A stretch of 64,000 nucleotides of DNA from Vibrio ponticus (GCF_009938225.1 NZ_AP019657.1:1364001-1428000), one strand, 5' to 3'; positions 36,615-47,137 are shown, counted from the first letter of the stretch. A program made the numbers and translations. The notes: generated by a model from the sequence alone, not told the origin.

Positions 36615-39600
36615 TTAGCGCGATTATTCGTTGGTCAATCAACAATCGTTTCTTGGTCCTAGTCGCTTCGGTTTTGCTGACGTTAGGCGGTTTATATAGC
36701 GTAAAAAACACGCCGGTTGATGCGATCCCCGATCTGTCAGACGTACAAGTGATCATCAAAACCAGCTATCCAGGACAAGCGCCACAAGTGGTTGAAGATC
36801 AGATCACCTACCCGCTTACTACCGCGATGCTCGCCGTACCTGGTGCTGAAACTGTACGAGGCTACTCGTTCTTTGGCGACTCCTATGTCTATATTATTTT
36901 TAACGATGATACGGATATGTACTGGGCTCGCTCACGAGTATTAGAGTACTTGAGCCAAGTTGCGCCGAATCTACCTGCACAAGCGAAACCCACTCTAGGA
37001 CCTGATGCGACCGGTGTTGGCTGGATCTACAGTTATGTCTTACAAGACAAAACGGGTCAACATGACTTAGCCGAGCTGCGAAGCTTACAAGATTGGTTCT
37101 TGAAATATGAACTGCAAACCGTTGCGGGCGTATCAGAGGTTGCGACGGTTGGCGGCATGGTCAAACAGTATCAAGTTCAAATTGATCCTGCCAAACTGCG
37201 TGCGTACAACCTAACTCTGCAACAAATCAATGCGGCGATTAACAACGGCAACCAAGAGACTGGTGCCTCAGTGATTGAAGTGGCTGAAGCGGAACATATG
37301 GTACGCACCTCAGGTTATCTAACCAGCATTGAAGATCTGCGTGCTCTACCGTTAAAAGTCACAAAGAATGGCACACCATTGCTACTTGGTGACGTGGCTG
37401 AGATTAATCTTGGACCACAAATGCGTCGCGGCATCTCAGAGTTTAATGGCGAAGGTGAAGCTGTAGGCGGTGTTATCGTGATGCGCTTTGGCGAGAACGC
37501 AAGCCAAGTGATTGATAACGTCAAAGTTAAACTCGCTGAACTCCAGCGCGGTTTGCCGGAAGGCGTAGAGATCGTCGCGACATATGATCGCTCGACTCTA
37601 ATTGACTCAGCCGTCGATAACCTGTGGCAAAAGCTCGCAGAAGAGTTCCTCGTTGTGGCGATCGTTTGTGCTCTGTTTCTCTTCCACATCCGTTCATCCC
37701 TAGTCATCGCCATCAGCCTGCCGATTGGTATTTTATCCGCGTTTATCGTCATGCACTGGCAAGGCATTAACGCCAATATCATGTCTCTAGGTGGCATCGC
37801 GATTGCCATTGGTGCGATGGTCGATGGTGCTATTGTGATGATAGAGAATGTGCATAAGCACATCGAACGGACACCACTCAATGACGAAAATCGCTGGCAG
37901 GTGATTGGTAAAGCGGCAGAAGAAGTCGGCGCGCCTCTATTTTTCTCACTGCTTATCATCACGTTAAGCTTCGTTCCCGTGTTTGCACTAGAGGGACAAG
38001 AAGGCAAGATGTTCTCGCCGCTGGCTTTCACTAAGACCTACGCCATGGCAGCGGCAGCAGGACTCGCGATTACGCTGGTCCCGGTATTAATGGGCTATTT
38101 CGTGCGAGGTAAAATACTCCCTGAACACAAAAACCCGATTAATAAAGGGCTAGTCGCACTTTACCGTCCATTATTAAACTTAAGTCTTCGTTACCCAAAA
38201 AGCATGATTGTTTTTGCTTTGGTTCTTTTAGCGTCGTCTTACTACCCGCTCAAACAACTCGGTAGCGAGTTTATTCCTCCTTTGGACGAAGGGGATCTCA
38301 TGTATATGCCAACCACCTACCCGGGCATTTCGATTGGTAAAGCACGTGAGTTACTGCAACAAACCAATAAGCTGATCAAAACCGTACCGGAAGTCGAAAC
38401 GGTGTGGGGCAAAATTGGACGAGCAGAAACCGCCACCGACCCTGCTCCACTGACAATGATTGAAACCACAATTCAATTAAAGCCACGTGACCAATGGCGT
38501 GAGGGCGTCACTACCGAGTCATTGCGCAAAGAATTTGATCAACTGGTGCAATTCCCAGGGCTAACTAACGCATGGGTCATGCCCATCAAAACCCGTATCG
38601 ATATGTTAGCAACGGGGATCAAAACCCCAATTGGTATCAAAATTTCCGGACCAGACCTCAAGCAGATTGAGAAGATTGGCGCACAAATAGAACCCATTTT
38701 GAGCCCTATTAGCGGGACTACATCGGTTTACGCTGAGCGTGTAGCCGGTGGACGTTATGTCACCATCGACATTAAACGTCGCCAAGCCGCACGTTATGGT
38801 CTCAGCATCAAAGACATTCAACAAGTGATTGCCACAGCCGTTGGCGGTATGAAAGTTGGCGAAACCGTCGAAGGTTTAGAGCGTTACCCGATTAACGTTC
38901 GCTATCCGCAAGACTACCGCGATTCAGTGGTGAAATTACAAAACCTGCCACTGGTAACGCCGAACGGAGCGCGTATTGCCCTCGCGGATGTTGCTGATGT
39001 CCGCTATGAAGACGGTCCACCAATGATCAAAACTGAAAACGCGCGTCCTAACGGTTGGGTGTTCGTTGATATTGAAGGACGAGATCTAGGTTCGTATGTG
39101 GTTGAAGCACAGCAAGCTGTCGCCGAGCAATTGCAACTACCTGCCGGCTACTCACTCACATGGTCTGGTCAGTATGAGTATATGGAACGTGCCAAGCAGC
39201 GCCTATCCGTTGTGGTGCCTATTACCCTCGCGATCATTGTTCTATTGCTGTATATGAGTTTCCGCCGCGTTGGCGAAGTAATGATCATCATGTCTACCCT
39301 GCCTCTTGCGATGGTTGGTGGTCTTTGGTTGATGTATGGACTGAAATTTAACTTCTCGATAGCGGTTGGTGTTGGCTTTATTGCCCTTGCCGGTGTCGCG
39401 GTAGAAATCGGGGTGATTATGTTGGTTTATCTCAACCAAGCATGGGAGCAGCATAAGCAAGATGCCCATAATAACCAGCAAGTACTCTCCAATCGCGAAC
39501 TTGATGATGCCATTAGTCAAGGTGCAGGATTACGCGTAAGACCCGTGATGATGACGGTTAGCACGGTAATCATTGGTCTAATCCCAATCATGTATGGTCA

Positions 39601-39799
39601 CGGCACCGGCTCCGAGGTGATGCAACGTATCGCAGCACCAATGATTGGCGGAATGGCGTCTGCACTGCTGCTGACGTTACTCGTGCTACCCGCGATTTTT
39701 AAACTATGGAAATTGCATGAGCTCAAGAGCCTCAATGCAACAACTATCAAATCAGAAACTACTCATCTGACCACTCACAAACTTGAAAAGGAAATTTAG
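36611..39799 (+). CDS. cusA: CusA-like heavy-metal RND efflux pump
   Basis: This 1062-residue HME-family inner-membrane pump exports Cu(I)/Ag(I) using proton motive force. It has the expected twelve helices and two large periplasmic loops. The N-terminal SVKNTPVDAIPDLSDVQVII and MVDGAIVMIENVHKHIE (helix 4 proton relay) are typical of CusA/CzcA. Cu/Ag rather than Zn/Co specificity is inferred from the CusF-fused adaptor and the CueR-type promoter. A few bases separate it from the cupredoxin gene, so they are co-transcribed. Confidence 0.9.
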   Translation: MISAIIRWSINNRFLVLVASVLLTLGGLYSVKNTPVDAIPDLSDVQVIIKTSYPGQAPQVVEDQITYPLTTAMLAVPGAETVRGYSFFGDSYVYIIFNDDTDMYWARSRVLEYLSQVAPNLPAQAKPTLGPDATGVGWIYSYVLQDKTGQHDLAELRSLQDWFLKYELQTVAGVSEVATVGGMVKQYQVQIDPAKLRAYNLTLQQINAAINNGNQETGASVIEVAEAEHMVRTSGYLTSIEDLRALPLKVTKNGTPLLLGDVAEINLGPQMRRGISEFNGEGEAVGGVIVMRFGENASQVIDNVKVKLAELQRGLPEGVEIVATYDRSTLIDSAVDNLWQKLAEEFLVVAIVCALFLFHIRSSLVIAISLPIGILSAFIVMHWQGINANIMSLGGIAIAIGAMVDGAIVMIENVHKHIERTPLNDENRWQVIGKAAEEVGAPLFFSLLIITLSFVPVFALEGQEGKMFSPLAFTKTYAMAAAAGLAITLVPVLMGYFVRGKILPEHKNPINKGLVALYRPLLNLSLRYPKSMIVFALVLLASSYYPLKQLGSEFIPPLDEGDLMYMPTTYPGISIGKARELLQQTNKLIKTVPEVETVWGKIGRAETATDPAPLTMIETTIQLKPRDQWREGVTTESLRKEFDQLVQFPGLTNAWVMPIKTRIDMLATGIKTPIGIKISGPDLKQIEKIGAQIEPILSPISGTTSVYAERVAGGRYVTIDIKRRQAARYGLSIKDIQQVIATAVGGMKVGETVEGLERYPINVRYPQDYRDSVVKLQNLPLVTPNGARIALADVADVRYEDGPPMIKTENARPNGWVFVDIEGRDLGSYVVEAQQAVAEQLQLPAGYSLTWSGQYEYMERAKQRLSVVVPITLAIIVLLLYMSFRRVGEVMIIMSTLPLAMVGGLWLMYGLKFNFSIAVGVGFIALAGVAVEIGVIMLVYLNQAWEQHKQDAHNNQQVLSNRELDDAISQGAGLRVRPVMMTVSTVIIGLIPIMYGHGTGSEVMQRIAAPMIGGMASALLLTLLVLPAIFKLWKLHELKSLNATTIKSETTHLTTHKLEKEI

Positions 39800-39802
39800 A
39801 CA

Positions 39803-40330
39803 ATGACAAAAGCACTGATGATTACTCTAAGCTTGGTTTCAAGCATGGCTTTCGCGGCGAATGATATGAACCATAACAATATGGACCATGGCAACATGGA
39901 ACACGGGAAAATGGATCATAGCAAAATGGACCACAGCATGATGAATATGTCTGGTATGTCTGCTGTCGGCATGCCAGCCAAAGGGGCAAAAGCCGACAAG
40001 GTAGTGCACGTTATCTTAAGCGATGACAAACCAATTCAATTTAAGAAGCAGGTCGATATCAAGCCCAATGATGTGGTGCAATTTGTGGTTATGAATACCG
40101 GTAGTAAGGCGCATGAATTTGCCATCGGCTCAGAGGCTGAACTGGCAAAACACAGTAAAATGATGCAGCAAATGGCGGGGATGGAGCACGATACGAATAG
40201 CTCAATCATCGTCGAAGCTAAGAAAGCGCGCCAGTTTACTTGGCATTTCCATGGCGACAATCAAGTGAGCATAGATTGTAATATCAAAGGTCATGATCAA
40301 CATGGTCAGTCGCTAACACTCAATCTCTAA
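39803..40330 (+). CDS. Met/His-rich periplasmic cupredoxin
   Basis: A 175-residue secreted protein starts with a signal peptide ending MAFA. Five or more MDH/MEH-type repeats follow (residues about 20-50), suited to loading several Cu(I) ions. A cupredoxin domain (about 60-175) has the copper ligands His in KAHEFAIG and Cys and His in SIDCNIKGHDQ. The position of the usual axial Met (GM) reads GQ, as in stellacyanin-type sites. Its role is probably periplasmic copper binding next to the Cus pump. Confidence 0.8.
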   Translation: MTKALMITLSLVSSMAFAANDMNHNNMDHGNMEHGKMDHSKMDHSMMNMSGMSAVGMPAKGAKADKVVHVILSDDKPIQFKKQVDIKPNDVVQFVVMNTGSKAHEFAIGSEAELAKHSKMMQQMAGMEHDTNSSIIVEAKKARQFTWHFHGDNQVSIDCNIKGHDQHGQSLTLNL

Positions 40331-40352
40331 ACTCTCGTACTCAATAACGAAC

Positions 40353-40383
40353 AACACCGCCCAAGTACAGTGGGCGGTGTTTG
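40353..40383 (+). terminator. Intrinsic terminator of the copper operon
   Basis: An 11-bp stem AACACCGCCCA/TGGGCGGTGTT (40353-40363 with 40371-40381) followed by TG and a short T run lies 22 bases after the cupredoxin stop codon. Confidence 0.85.
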
Positions 40384-40419
40384 TTCAAACTAATCGGTAA
40401 ACGTACTTTGTGACGTAGC

Positions 40420-40812
40420 TTACTGGTAACAGTTATCGCGCAACGCGACTCTAAAGCCAGTTTCAGTAATACCATTTGGACAAGCAAGTTCTTGCTGACT
40501 ATCTTCATCCTCTGGGCGAATCGCAAACAACGCTAAAACGTCTTGTTTGAACGTATCATTAACACGATAAAACGCTTGCTGATGATGCACACGAATCGTG
40601 CCATCGGCATGTCTTAAAAACACCTGATTGTCAGCCCCCACCTCACCACTGCCTTCGCGAATTTGTAAGCAATAGCCTATTGCATTAGTAAACCCATCAC
40701 CACAACTACTATAAGCTGTGACAAGCAAATCATACTGCTCAATACCTTGTAGCGATAAATCAATTTTCTCTCGGTTTTCCATCACAGCGAGATATAACTC
40801 TCTAGTATCCAT
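40420..40812 (-). CDS. Hypothetical protein
   Basis: This 130-residue protein has no signal peptide or membrane segment. Composition is acidic, with four or five cysteines, including YSSCGDGFTNAIGYCLQI and a C-terminal CPNGITETG-x-RVALRDNCYQ. AGGAG lies 5 bases before the ATG at 40812; an in-frame GTG at 40818 is less likely. I do not recognise the family. It is a single-gene unit, convergent with the copper operon. Confidence 0.55.
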   Translation of the reverse strand: MDTRELYLAVMENREKIDLSLQGIEQYDLLVTAYSSCGDGFTNAIGYCLQIREGSGEVGADNQVFLRHADGTIRVHHQQAFYRVNDTFKQDVLALFAIRPEDEDSQQELACPNGITETGFRVALRDNCYQ

Positions 40813-41050
40813 CTTCACTCCTGAAATAGAGACACTTTGAATTATTCTGAAGTTTCATTCACTTTAGAACTAAAAATGCATCGTACTGTATAAAATAGTG
40901 ATGAACTAGATACTTAATGACACCATTAACTCAAAAGTCATATCAGAAACTCTAATTTACGAGTGAATTCGAAAATCAGTCTCCTCGTTAATGAGGTTTA
41001 CAACAACAAGCGCTACGACAAATAATTAATGACACAAATAATAAACGAAC

Positions 41051-41425
41051 TTATATTTTCCACGGCGGATTGAGACGATTCTCGCCCGCCCAGTATAACT
41101 TTATTTTATTCCCTGACGGGTCACTTAATATCGCCTCTCGCCATAGGTAAGGTTGATCTATTGGTTCTTGATCAAACTCGATACCTTTACCTTTAAGCGC
41201 CATTACTAACTCATCGAGTCTTTCATGTTCAAAATAAACGACGGATCTGCACTCAATCGCTTTCTTTGCTGGATCTAAATAAACAGAAAATGTGGCATGG
41301 CCATCGGGAAAAGCAAAGCGAGCATAATGGTCATCTTCAACAATATGATTCAGCCCAAGAGTTTTGTAAAACGTTACCGCTTCTTTGATGTTATCTACAG
41401 CCACGATAACTTGATTCATATTCAT
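41051..41425 (-). CDS. VOC/glyoxalase-family protein
   Basis: This 124-residue single-domain protein of the vicinal-oxygen-chelate superfamily has the N-terminal segment VIVAVDNIKEAVTFYKTLGL and the C-terminal LSDPSGNKIKLYWAGENR. The start at 41425 is supported by AAGGAA 8 bases upstream; the longer frame adds 28 unlikely residues. It belongs to a large group with roles from fosfomycin or bleomycin resistance to glyoxalase activity, and the function cannot be narrowed. Confidence 0.75.
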   Translation of the reverse strand: MNMNQVIVAVDNIKEAVTFYKTLGLNHIVEDDHYARFAFPDGHATFSVYLDPAKKAIECRSVVYFEHERLDELVMALKGKGIEFDQEPIDQPYLWREAILSDPSGNKIKLYWAGENRLNPPWKI

Positions 41426-41675
41426 AAGATTCCATTCCTTAACTAATATACGAATTATTTGATTACTTACCAATATAAGTATCACCGTGGGACAAGCATA
41501 AAACCTCAACTTAAATTGAGGTCAAGCCATAAGCATTAAGTAAATGAAATTATCGTCCAATACGTAGCGTATGTGCGAGGAAGGACACATCCACACCTGA
41601 AAGCGACATCAAAGTGTGGATGAGCAATAGGAATACAGAAAAGTGCTAAGGACACGTCGTAAACTAATGCCAGAA

Positions 41676-43445
41676 TTAATCAAGATTCGCTTGTAGCACC
41701 GTTCCTTTTAGTGTGTTGGAGAGTTCAATAATTGACTTTACGCCCAGCTTTGTGAACACCCTACGCTTAAACGTACTGACGGTTTTTTGGCTTATTCCTA
41801 GCTCATAAGCTATGTACTTATTGGTAAAGCCTGCGAGTAAAAGCTTAGCGACATGTGACTCACGTTCAGATAACTTCTCTTCCAGCGAAATCGGATGACG
41901 ACTTTGACTCTGACCGATGTATTGCACGATATCCCGTACAGTCTGAGCAATAGTCTCAGACTTAGTAATATAGTTTGGAAAATCACTCAGCGAATCGAGT
42001 TCTAACATTGAGACTAGATACAAGCACTCTACGCGCTGTTTAATGTTAGAAAAAGCGATGTGTTGCTCCTCACTGAGTGTGCTTAAACAATCTTGCTCAA
42101 AAACAACCAAAGAAACCGGCAAATCACGAATCACATTGCGTACTTCATCTAGTCTTGACGCGAAACAAAAACTATATTGTGTCAACTCTTGCTCTAACAG
42201 ACGCACTGTCGCTTTGCCACGAGTGGTATCGTTGTCGTAAATCAATACCACTTTTTGTGCATCCTTGTTGTCATCGTCATTGTGACTTAGGGCGACCTGA
42301 TAAAGTGGTAAAAGCTCAGATATCGCCATAGGTCGACCAGTGTAGTATCCCTGACATGTATCGACACCCAAGCCTTTCAGATATTCCCATGTAACCAGAT
42401 CTTCTACACCTTCAGCAACACAATGCAAACCCAGCGATTGTGCAAGGCGTAACACTGACATCGTCAACTGTTGATGCTTGTAATCATCTTTCACTCTGGC
42501 AATAAATTTACGGTCGATTTTTATCTCAGAGAATGGCAAATCGATTAATTGTTCCAATGAAGCATAACCAGTACCAAAATCGTCGATCGAAAAACTCACT
42601 CCTCTCACTTTTAGGCGAGCAATGTTCGCCAAAGCTCTATGCGATGGATTACATGCTTGCTCTTCTGTCAGTTCCAGAGTTAATAAAGAAAGCGGATAAT
42701 TATTTTCGTTACAGATCTGTGTAGTAATTTCGAAGAGATCTTCTTCAAGCAAAACTTGGGCGATGTTTAGCGATAATCGCAGCGGATGCTCTAACACCGC
42801 GAGTGCTGCTGTAGACTTTTTTAACATCACCACATAGAGTTCTCTCATCAAACCGAGTGCAGAAACCTGCGGCAAAAACGACGCCGGTGACAATACACCT
42901 AAGTCAGCATGTTCAATGCGTGCGAGCGCCTCTACGCCGATAAGCTGTCCTGTTCTAAAACTAAATTGTGGTTGATAGACGCTAAACACAGATTGCTCGG
43001 AAACTAGACTACGAATTTCTGCTGCACTTAAATCAATGGCTATTGTTTCATGCTTCTTAGCTCGAACGTTGAGAAAGGTCTCCAGCGGTTGTAACACTTG
43101 CTTAAGTTCCTCAACAGCATATGGCTTACTTAGTGTGTTGACGTAGTCATATCCTAATTGGTTACACATTCCTTGAGTCAAACGCAAAACAGCGTCTTCA
43201 ACCACACTAACAATAACAACTGCACGTGCGACATCAGCATTTAAATGTTCAGCAAGTAGCGTAATACCATCAACATCTGGTAAATGAATGTCGCAGAACA
43301 CTAGGTCAAAGCTATTTTCATTGATCGCCAGCTTTAAACCTACTAAGTTGCCAGCAATACTGACATCAGTATGACCTAACTCTCTTAGTTGGATTTTCAA
43401 GTTTAAAGCTTGAACCGGGTCATCTTCAATTATGAGTACTTTCAT
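41676..43445 (-). CDS. vieA: VieA-like response regulator with EAL and LuxR-type HTH domains
   Basis: This 589-residue protein starts with a receiver domain (1-120, acceptor Asp52 in LVFCDIHLPDVDG). An EAL phosphodiesterase domain follows (about 135-375) with active-site motifs kept: EALARIEH, SLNIAQ, LELTEEQA, SIDDFGTGYASL, KIDRKFI and VAEGVE. A receiver-like region without an obvious acceptor (about 395-505) leads to a LuxR-type HTH (about 525-585, GFTNKYIAYELGISQKTVS). This is the architecture of V. cholerae VieA, a c-di-GMP phosphodiesterase. It overlaps the VieS-like kinase gene by 4 bases. Confidence 0.85.
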   Translation of the reverse strand: MKVLIIEDDPVQALNLKIQLRELGHTDVSIAGNLVGLKLAINENSFDLVFCDIHLPDVDGITLLAEHLNADVARAVVIVSVVEDAVLRLTQGMCNQLGYDYVNTLSKPYAVEELKQVLQPLETFLNVRAKKHETIAIDLSAAEIRSLVSEQSVFSVYQPQFSFRTGQLIGVEALARIEHADLGVLSPASFLPQVSALGLMRELYVVMLKKSTAALAVLEHPLRLSLNIAQVLLEEDLFEITTQICNENNYPLSLLTLELTEEQACNPSHRALANIARLKVRGVSFSIDDFGTGYASLEQLIDLPFSEIKIDRKFIARVKDDYKHQQLTMSVLRLAQSLGLHCVAEGVEDLVTWEYLKGLGVDTCQGYYTGRPMAISELLPLYQVALSHNDDDNKDAQKVVLIYDNDTTRGKATVRLLEQELTQYSFCFASRLDEVRNVIRDLPVSLVVFEQDCLSTLSEEQHIAFSNIKQRVECLYLVSMLELDSLSDFPNYITKSETIAQTVRDIVQYIGQSQSRHPISLEEKLSERESHVAKLLLAGFTNKYIAYELGISQKTVSTFKRRVFTKLGVKSIIELSNTLKGTVLQANLD

Positions 43446-46400
43446 TTATGCGTTGCCAACTGTTCTATATATTTCCGTGCCTCAACTAAGATATTCTCAA
43501 GACACTCTATTAACGTGATTTTAAGTCGTCTGTCGTGCGGCGATTCACTCAATTTCTCGCACAGTTCAACGACCACAGAAATTGATAGCGCACCCGCGGC
43601 TCCTTTCAGCCTGTGGGTGATCGCGCCAATATCACCATGTTCATCATTTAACTGTTCCACAGCCAAACTCATCGAGTCAATAACCGCCTGTGCCATAAGC
43701 ATTCTATCTTGTTCAGAAAACTTACCGAGTAATGTATTGTCAGCATGTTCGTCAACCAGTGGCACATGCTTTAAATCCAAACTATGCGGCAATACAGCGT
43801 TGAGAACTTTATATAGGTCATTAAGCTCGTAAGGCTTATATAAAATACTCTCTATGCCCTCTCTCGCCGCTTTAGTGGTAATAAGTTCGGAGTTATCCGC
43901 AGTAAACGCAATGACCGGTATCGTCGCAAAATCACTATCAATATTTCGCACCGCCCGAGTTAACTCAAAACCATTCATGCCTGGCATATGACAATCCGTT
44001 AATAGAACATCAAATTTGATGCCGCTGTCTCTAATGAGCGAGAGCGCCTCATCTCCCTGATCAACAATCACGGCTTCCACACCAATCGTGTCCAGCTGTA
44101 ATTTGACTAAAAAGCGATTAATTGGGTCGTCTTCAACCACCAACACCTTTCCTTGTAAAGGAGCAAAGGGCTCAGAATCATCCAACCCTTCTCCAACCAT
44201 TGCTTCTTGCGTCAGTAACTTAATGACATCGTCTGGATAGACATTTCGCTTATCGTTATAAGTTGGTATTTCTACCACTCTACTATTATCAACATCAAAG
44301 GCTCTCAGCCAGTTGCTCATCGTTTCTGAACTTGATACCAACTCACCGCTAGCGATAGGAAACGCATAGCCCGTTGACGCTATCGGTAACTGGATATGAA
44401 CACTGGTACCAATATCTTTGGCTGACTTAATTTCTATCGTTCCTTGCATCAAATCGACCAGGTTTTTAACGATAGACATCCCCAACCCAGTTCCACCATA
44501 TTTTCTGGCGATATTGTCTTGAGCTTGAACGAACGGATCAAAAATATGCTCAAGTTCTTGAGGCTCCATGCCAATACCTGAGTCTTTAATCTCCAATACG
44601 AGTTGTTCTGGAGTAACCCGTAATTTAACGACGATAGAGCCGTATTCTGTAAACTTGACCGCATTTGAAAGCACATTCGACACAATCTGTGAAAAGCGAA
44701 GAAAATCTACATCACTAATTATGTAAGCCGTGGGAATCCAATTTAGATGAAACCCCACCCCTTTACGGGTCGCAAGTGACTCAAAACTTTTCAGAATAGG
44801 ACTCAGCTCTAATGCCAAGTTGTGCTTGTCTCTATTAATACTCAACTGCTGGGCATCTAATTTAGAGAAGTCGAGAATATCATCGACTAACAATTTGAGC
44901 TTACTGGTTGATGCTGCCGCATTGTTCAAGATCTGTTGCCCTAGATCATCCGAGATGCGCTGCTCTAACATTTCCATTAAACCTAAAATGCCGGAAATTG
45001 GCGTTCGTAATTCATGGCTAATGACAGCAAGAAAGTTGGTTTTCTGTTGAATGGACGCTTCAGCTTTTTTATTCGCTTTGATGAGCTTCTGTTCTTTCTC
45101 TTTTAACTCTGTAATATCAGTTAATACCGTCATGTACAAAGAAACATTACCGACATAATGCGTCACTTGGTTATTAACTACATGAAAGTATTTACCACTC
45201 AAAGGATGGGTGTTATCCAGGATATGTAAATGCTTAGAATAGTCTTTACGTAGCTCAACATGAGCACTGTCCATAATAAACTCTAGCAGTTCATTTTCAT
45301 TCAATTGACCAATACTACGACAGAGTCTTCTAAAGCTCCGATTTGATAATTCCACAGTTCCTGATTCATCACGGATACAAACATAATTAGGAATATTATC
45401 AATAATGTCGACTAACCAACGTCGATGTACTTCTGAGAGCTCAGATTTCTTGTGGGCGCCGTCCACCTGTTTACGCATTCGCGAAACAAACACATAGACA
45501 CCAATCGAAGAAAACAGAAAAGTTAGTAATAGAACAAAAAATATGTAATTAACTGTCTCTTCGCGATATCCGTAACGATACTCCACCTTATCATAAGTGG
45601 ACCATAAACTATCCAATTCACGCTTAGAGAGCATCGTAAATGCTTCTTGTAATAACTCTTGTAACTTCAGGTCATCTTTCCTGATCAACATGTAAGCTTT
45701 GGTGTTGAAGTTGTATTTACCCATTACCGAGCTAATTTGAAATGGTACTTCATTGTCACTTCTTAAAATACTGTCAACTAAATACTTATTAATGTAAGCG
45801 TGTGAGACATCGCCATCCGCTAACGCTTGCAATAGATTGTCTGTATTTTGGAAAAAACGGAAACCATTTGGTACTTTGTCTTTTGGCGTATAGTTAAAGC
45901 GATCAAGTAATGCATATTGCTCTTGATCGCTATCTTTTAGGGATTTTAGCAGTACATACTTTACATCAATATTACTTCTAATGGCTTGCATCGTTGTGGA
46001 ATCATACTCTGACTGCTTAGCAATCGGAATAAAGTCCACGACACCTTCAGACAACATGTTTTTTAAATCAGCACCTTGCGATGGAATATATTCAAATTCT
46101 AACGGTGTCATCGCTTCTATACGTTCAATAACATCATGAATATAACCAGAAACCTTAGCTGACTCATTAATATATGAATAAGGAAACAGATCCTCATCGA
46201 CTGTATATCTAACTAAAATTTTTCTCTGATCACGATTAAACCACCTTGTATATAGGTTTTTCGGATAATAATAATCTCGATAAAAATCTTCAAATACATT
46301 GAGTGACTCTTTAAATGACAGGTTATTGATCAATGAATCTAATTTGTCGCGCAACACTACGTTGTTTTTATTTAAGATCACATGAGAATCGTAATCATCA

Positions 46401-47017
46401 AAGCGATGATCAAAATAGAGATGCTGATTCTCAATGGAATTGTTGGCGAAGTAATTTAGAAATGATGAATAAAATCCAATAATAGCATCCGCTTTTCCTT
46501 GACTCAGATACTCATAAAAATTGTCATAGTCATCGACTTCAATCACGTTGTTAAAGTTGTTTTCTTTGAGTATCGAGCATAAAGACATGCCTTTAAGGCA
46601 TGCCCAGCGAAGTTGGTTTGGCTCTACGTGGTTTCGGTGTTCAGGCGAGATCCAGCCCGCTACCGCCTCTTTGTAAATGGGTTCACTAAAGATAAAGTCC
46701 CGTTCTCTCTGATCGGTTTTCAGATAACCGATAGCAAGATCAACTTCACCTGACTTAATCGCATTTTTTACATCGGCGATGGTCGGAAAAGCCAGATACG
46801 CTATCTCAACTTGCAGCTGTGATGCGATAAGTAGGCCGATATCGTGCGCTAAACCTTGAGGTAAAACCACACTTCCAGTCCAATATGGTGGATAAGGTGT
46901 TGTTGTTACGCCAATTTTTATGACCGGCTTTACGGATAGAGCTTGATTGCCATTAGCGTATGTTTGGGTGGCAATAGCAGCTAACAAACACAAAAGGAGT
47001 GAACGTAAGAAGTTCAA
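43442..47017 (-). CDS. vieS: VieS/BvgS-like hybrid sensor kinase
   Basis: The open frame reaches 47059 through a TTG. I prefer the TTG at 47017, which gives a standard signal peptide; no ATG fits. Positions below count from 47059. Two periplasmic SBP3 (Venus-flytrap) domains lie at about 45-270 and 280-485, a membrane helix at 503-525, and a PAS domain at about 551-650. HisKA follows with His682 (SHELRTP), then HATPase (about 790-915), a receiver with Asp1022 (LLTDCHMPGMNG) and HPt with His1149 (ITHRLKGAAG). It is the likely phosphodonor of the overlapping VieA-like gene. The ligand is unknown. Confidence 0.85.
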   Translation of the reverse strand: MNFLRSLLLCLLAAIATQTYANGNQALSVKPVIKIGVTTTPYPPYWTGSVVLPQGLAHDIGLLIASQLQVEIAYLAFPTIADVKNAIKSGEVDLAIGYLKTDQRERDFIFSEPIYKEAVAGWISPEHRNHVEPNQLRWACLKGMSLCSILKENNFNNVIEVDDYDNFYEYLSQGKADAIIGFYSSFLNYFANNSIENQHLYFDHRFDDYDSHVILNKNNVVLRDKLDSLINNLSFKESLNVFEDFYRDYYYPKNLYTRWFNRDQRKILVRYTVDEDLFPYSYINESAKVSGYIHDVIERIEAMTPLEFEYIPSQGADLKNMLSEGVVDFIPIAKQSEYDSTTMQAIRSNIDVKYVLLKSLKDSDQEQYALLDRFNYTPKDKVPNGFRFFQNTDNLLQALADGDVSHAYINKYLVDSILRSDNEVPFQISSVMGKYNFNTKAYMLIRKDDLKLQELLQEAFTMLSKRELDSLWSTYDKVEYRYGYREETVNYIFFVLLLTFLFSSIGVYVFVSRMRKQVDGAHKKSELSEVHRRWLVDIIDNIPNYVCIRDESGTVELSNRSFRRLCRSIGQLNENELLEFIMDSAHVELRKDYSKHLHILDNTHPLSGKYFHVVNNQVTHYVGNVSLYMTVLTDITELKEKEQKLIKANKKAEASIQQKTNFLAVISHELRTPISGILGLMEMLEQRISDDLGQQILNNAAASTSKLKLLVDDILDFSKLDAQQLSINRDKHNLALELSPILKSFESLATRKGVGFHLNWIPTAYIISDVDFLRFSQIVSNVLSNAVKFTEYGSIVVKLRVTPEQLVLEIKDSGIGMEPQELEHIFDPFVQAQDNIARKYGGTGLGMSIVKNLVDLMQGTIEIKSAKDIGTSVHIQLPIASTGYAFPIASGELVSSSETMSNWLRAFDVDNSRVVEIPTYNDKRNVYPDDVIKLLTQEAMVGEGLDDSEPFAPLQGKVLVVEDDPINRFLVKLQLDTIGVEAVIVDQGDEALSLIRDSGIKFDVLLTDCHMPGMNGFELTRAVRNIDSDFATIPVIAFTADNSELITTKAAREGIESILYKPYELNDLYKVLNAVLPHSLDLKHVPLVDEHADNTLLGKFSEQDRMLMAQAVIDSMSLAVEQLNDEHGDIGAITHRLKGAAGALSISVVVELCEKLSESPHDRRLKITLIECLENILVEARKYIEQLATHK

Positions 47018-47060
47018 GATTGGTATATCTCTTATAGGGTGGTAAGAACAAACAAACAAA

Positions 47061-47077
47061 CGTTCAAATATTGAACG
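47061..47077. promoter_or_regulatory. Perfect 17-bp inverted repeat upstream of the VieS-like gene
   Basis: CGTTCAA-ATA-TTGAACG is fully symmetric and lies just upstream of the kinase reading frame. It looks like an operator for a dimeric regulator. The binding protein is unknown. Confidence 0.5.
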
Positions 47078-47137
47078 GCGGCGGATTATAACTAAAGTTC
47101 TCGCACACTGACAAAGTAATTATTTTATTCAATATTA

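Noticed and set aside
37315..38031. Long minus-strand ORF of 238 codons opposite cusA
   Set aside because: It lies entirely opposite a clear RND pump gene. Its product is Met/Ser/Pro-rich with no recognised domain, as expected for an antisense shadow.
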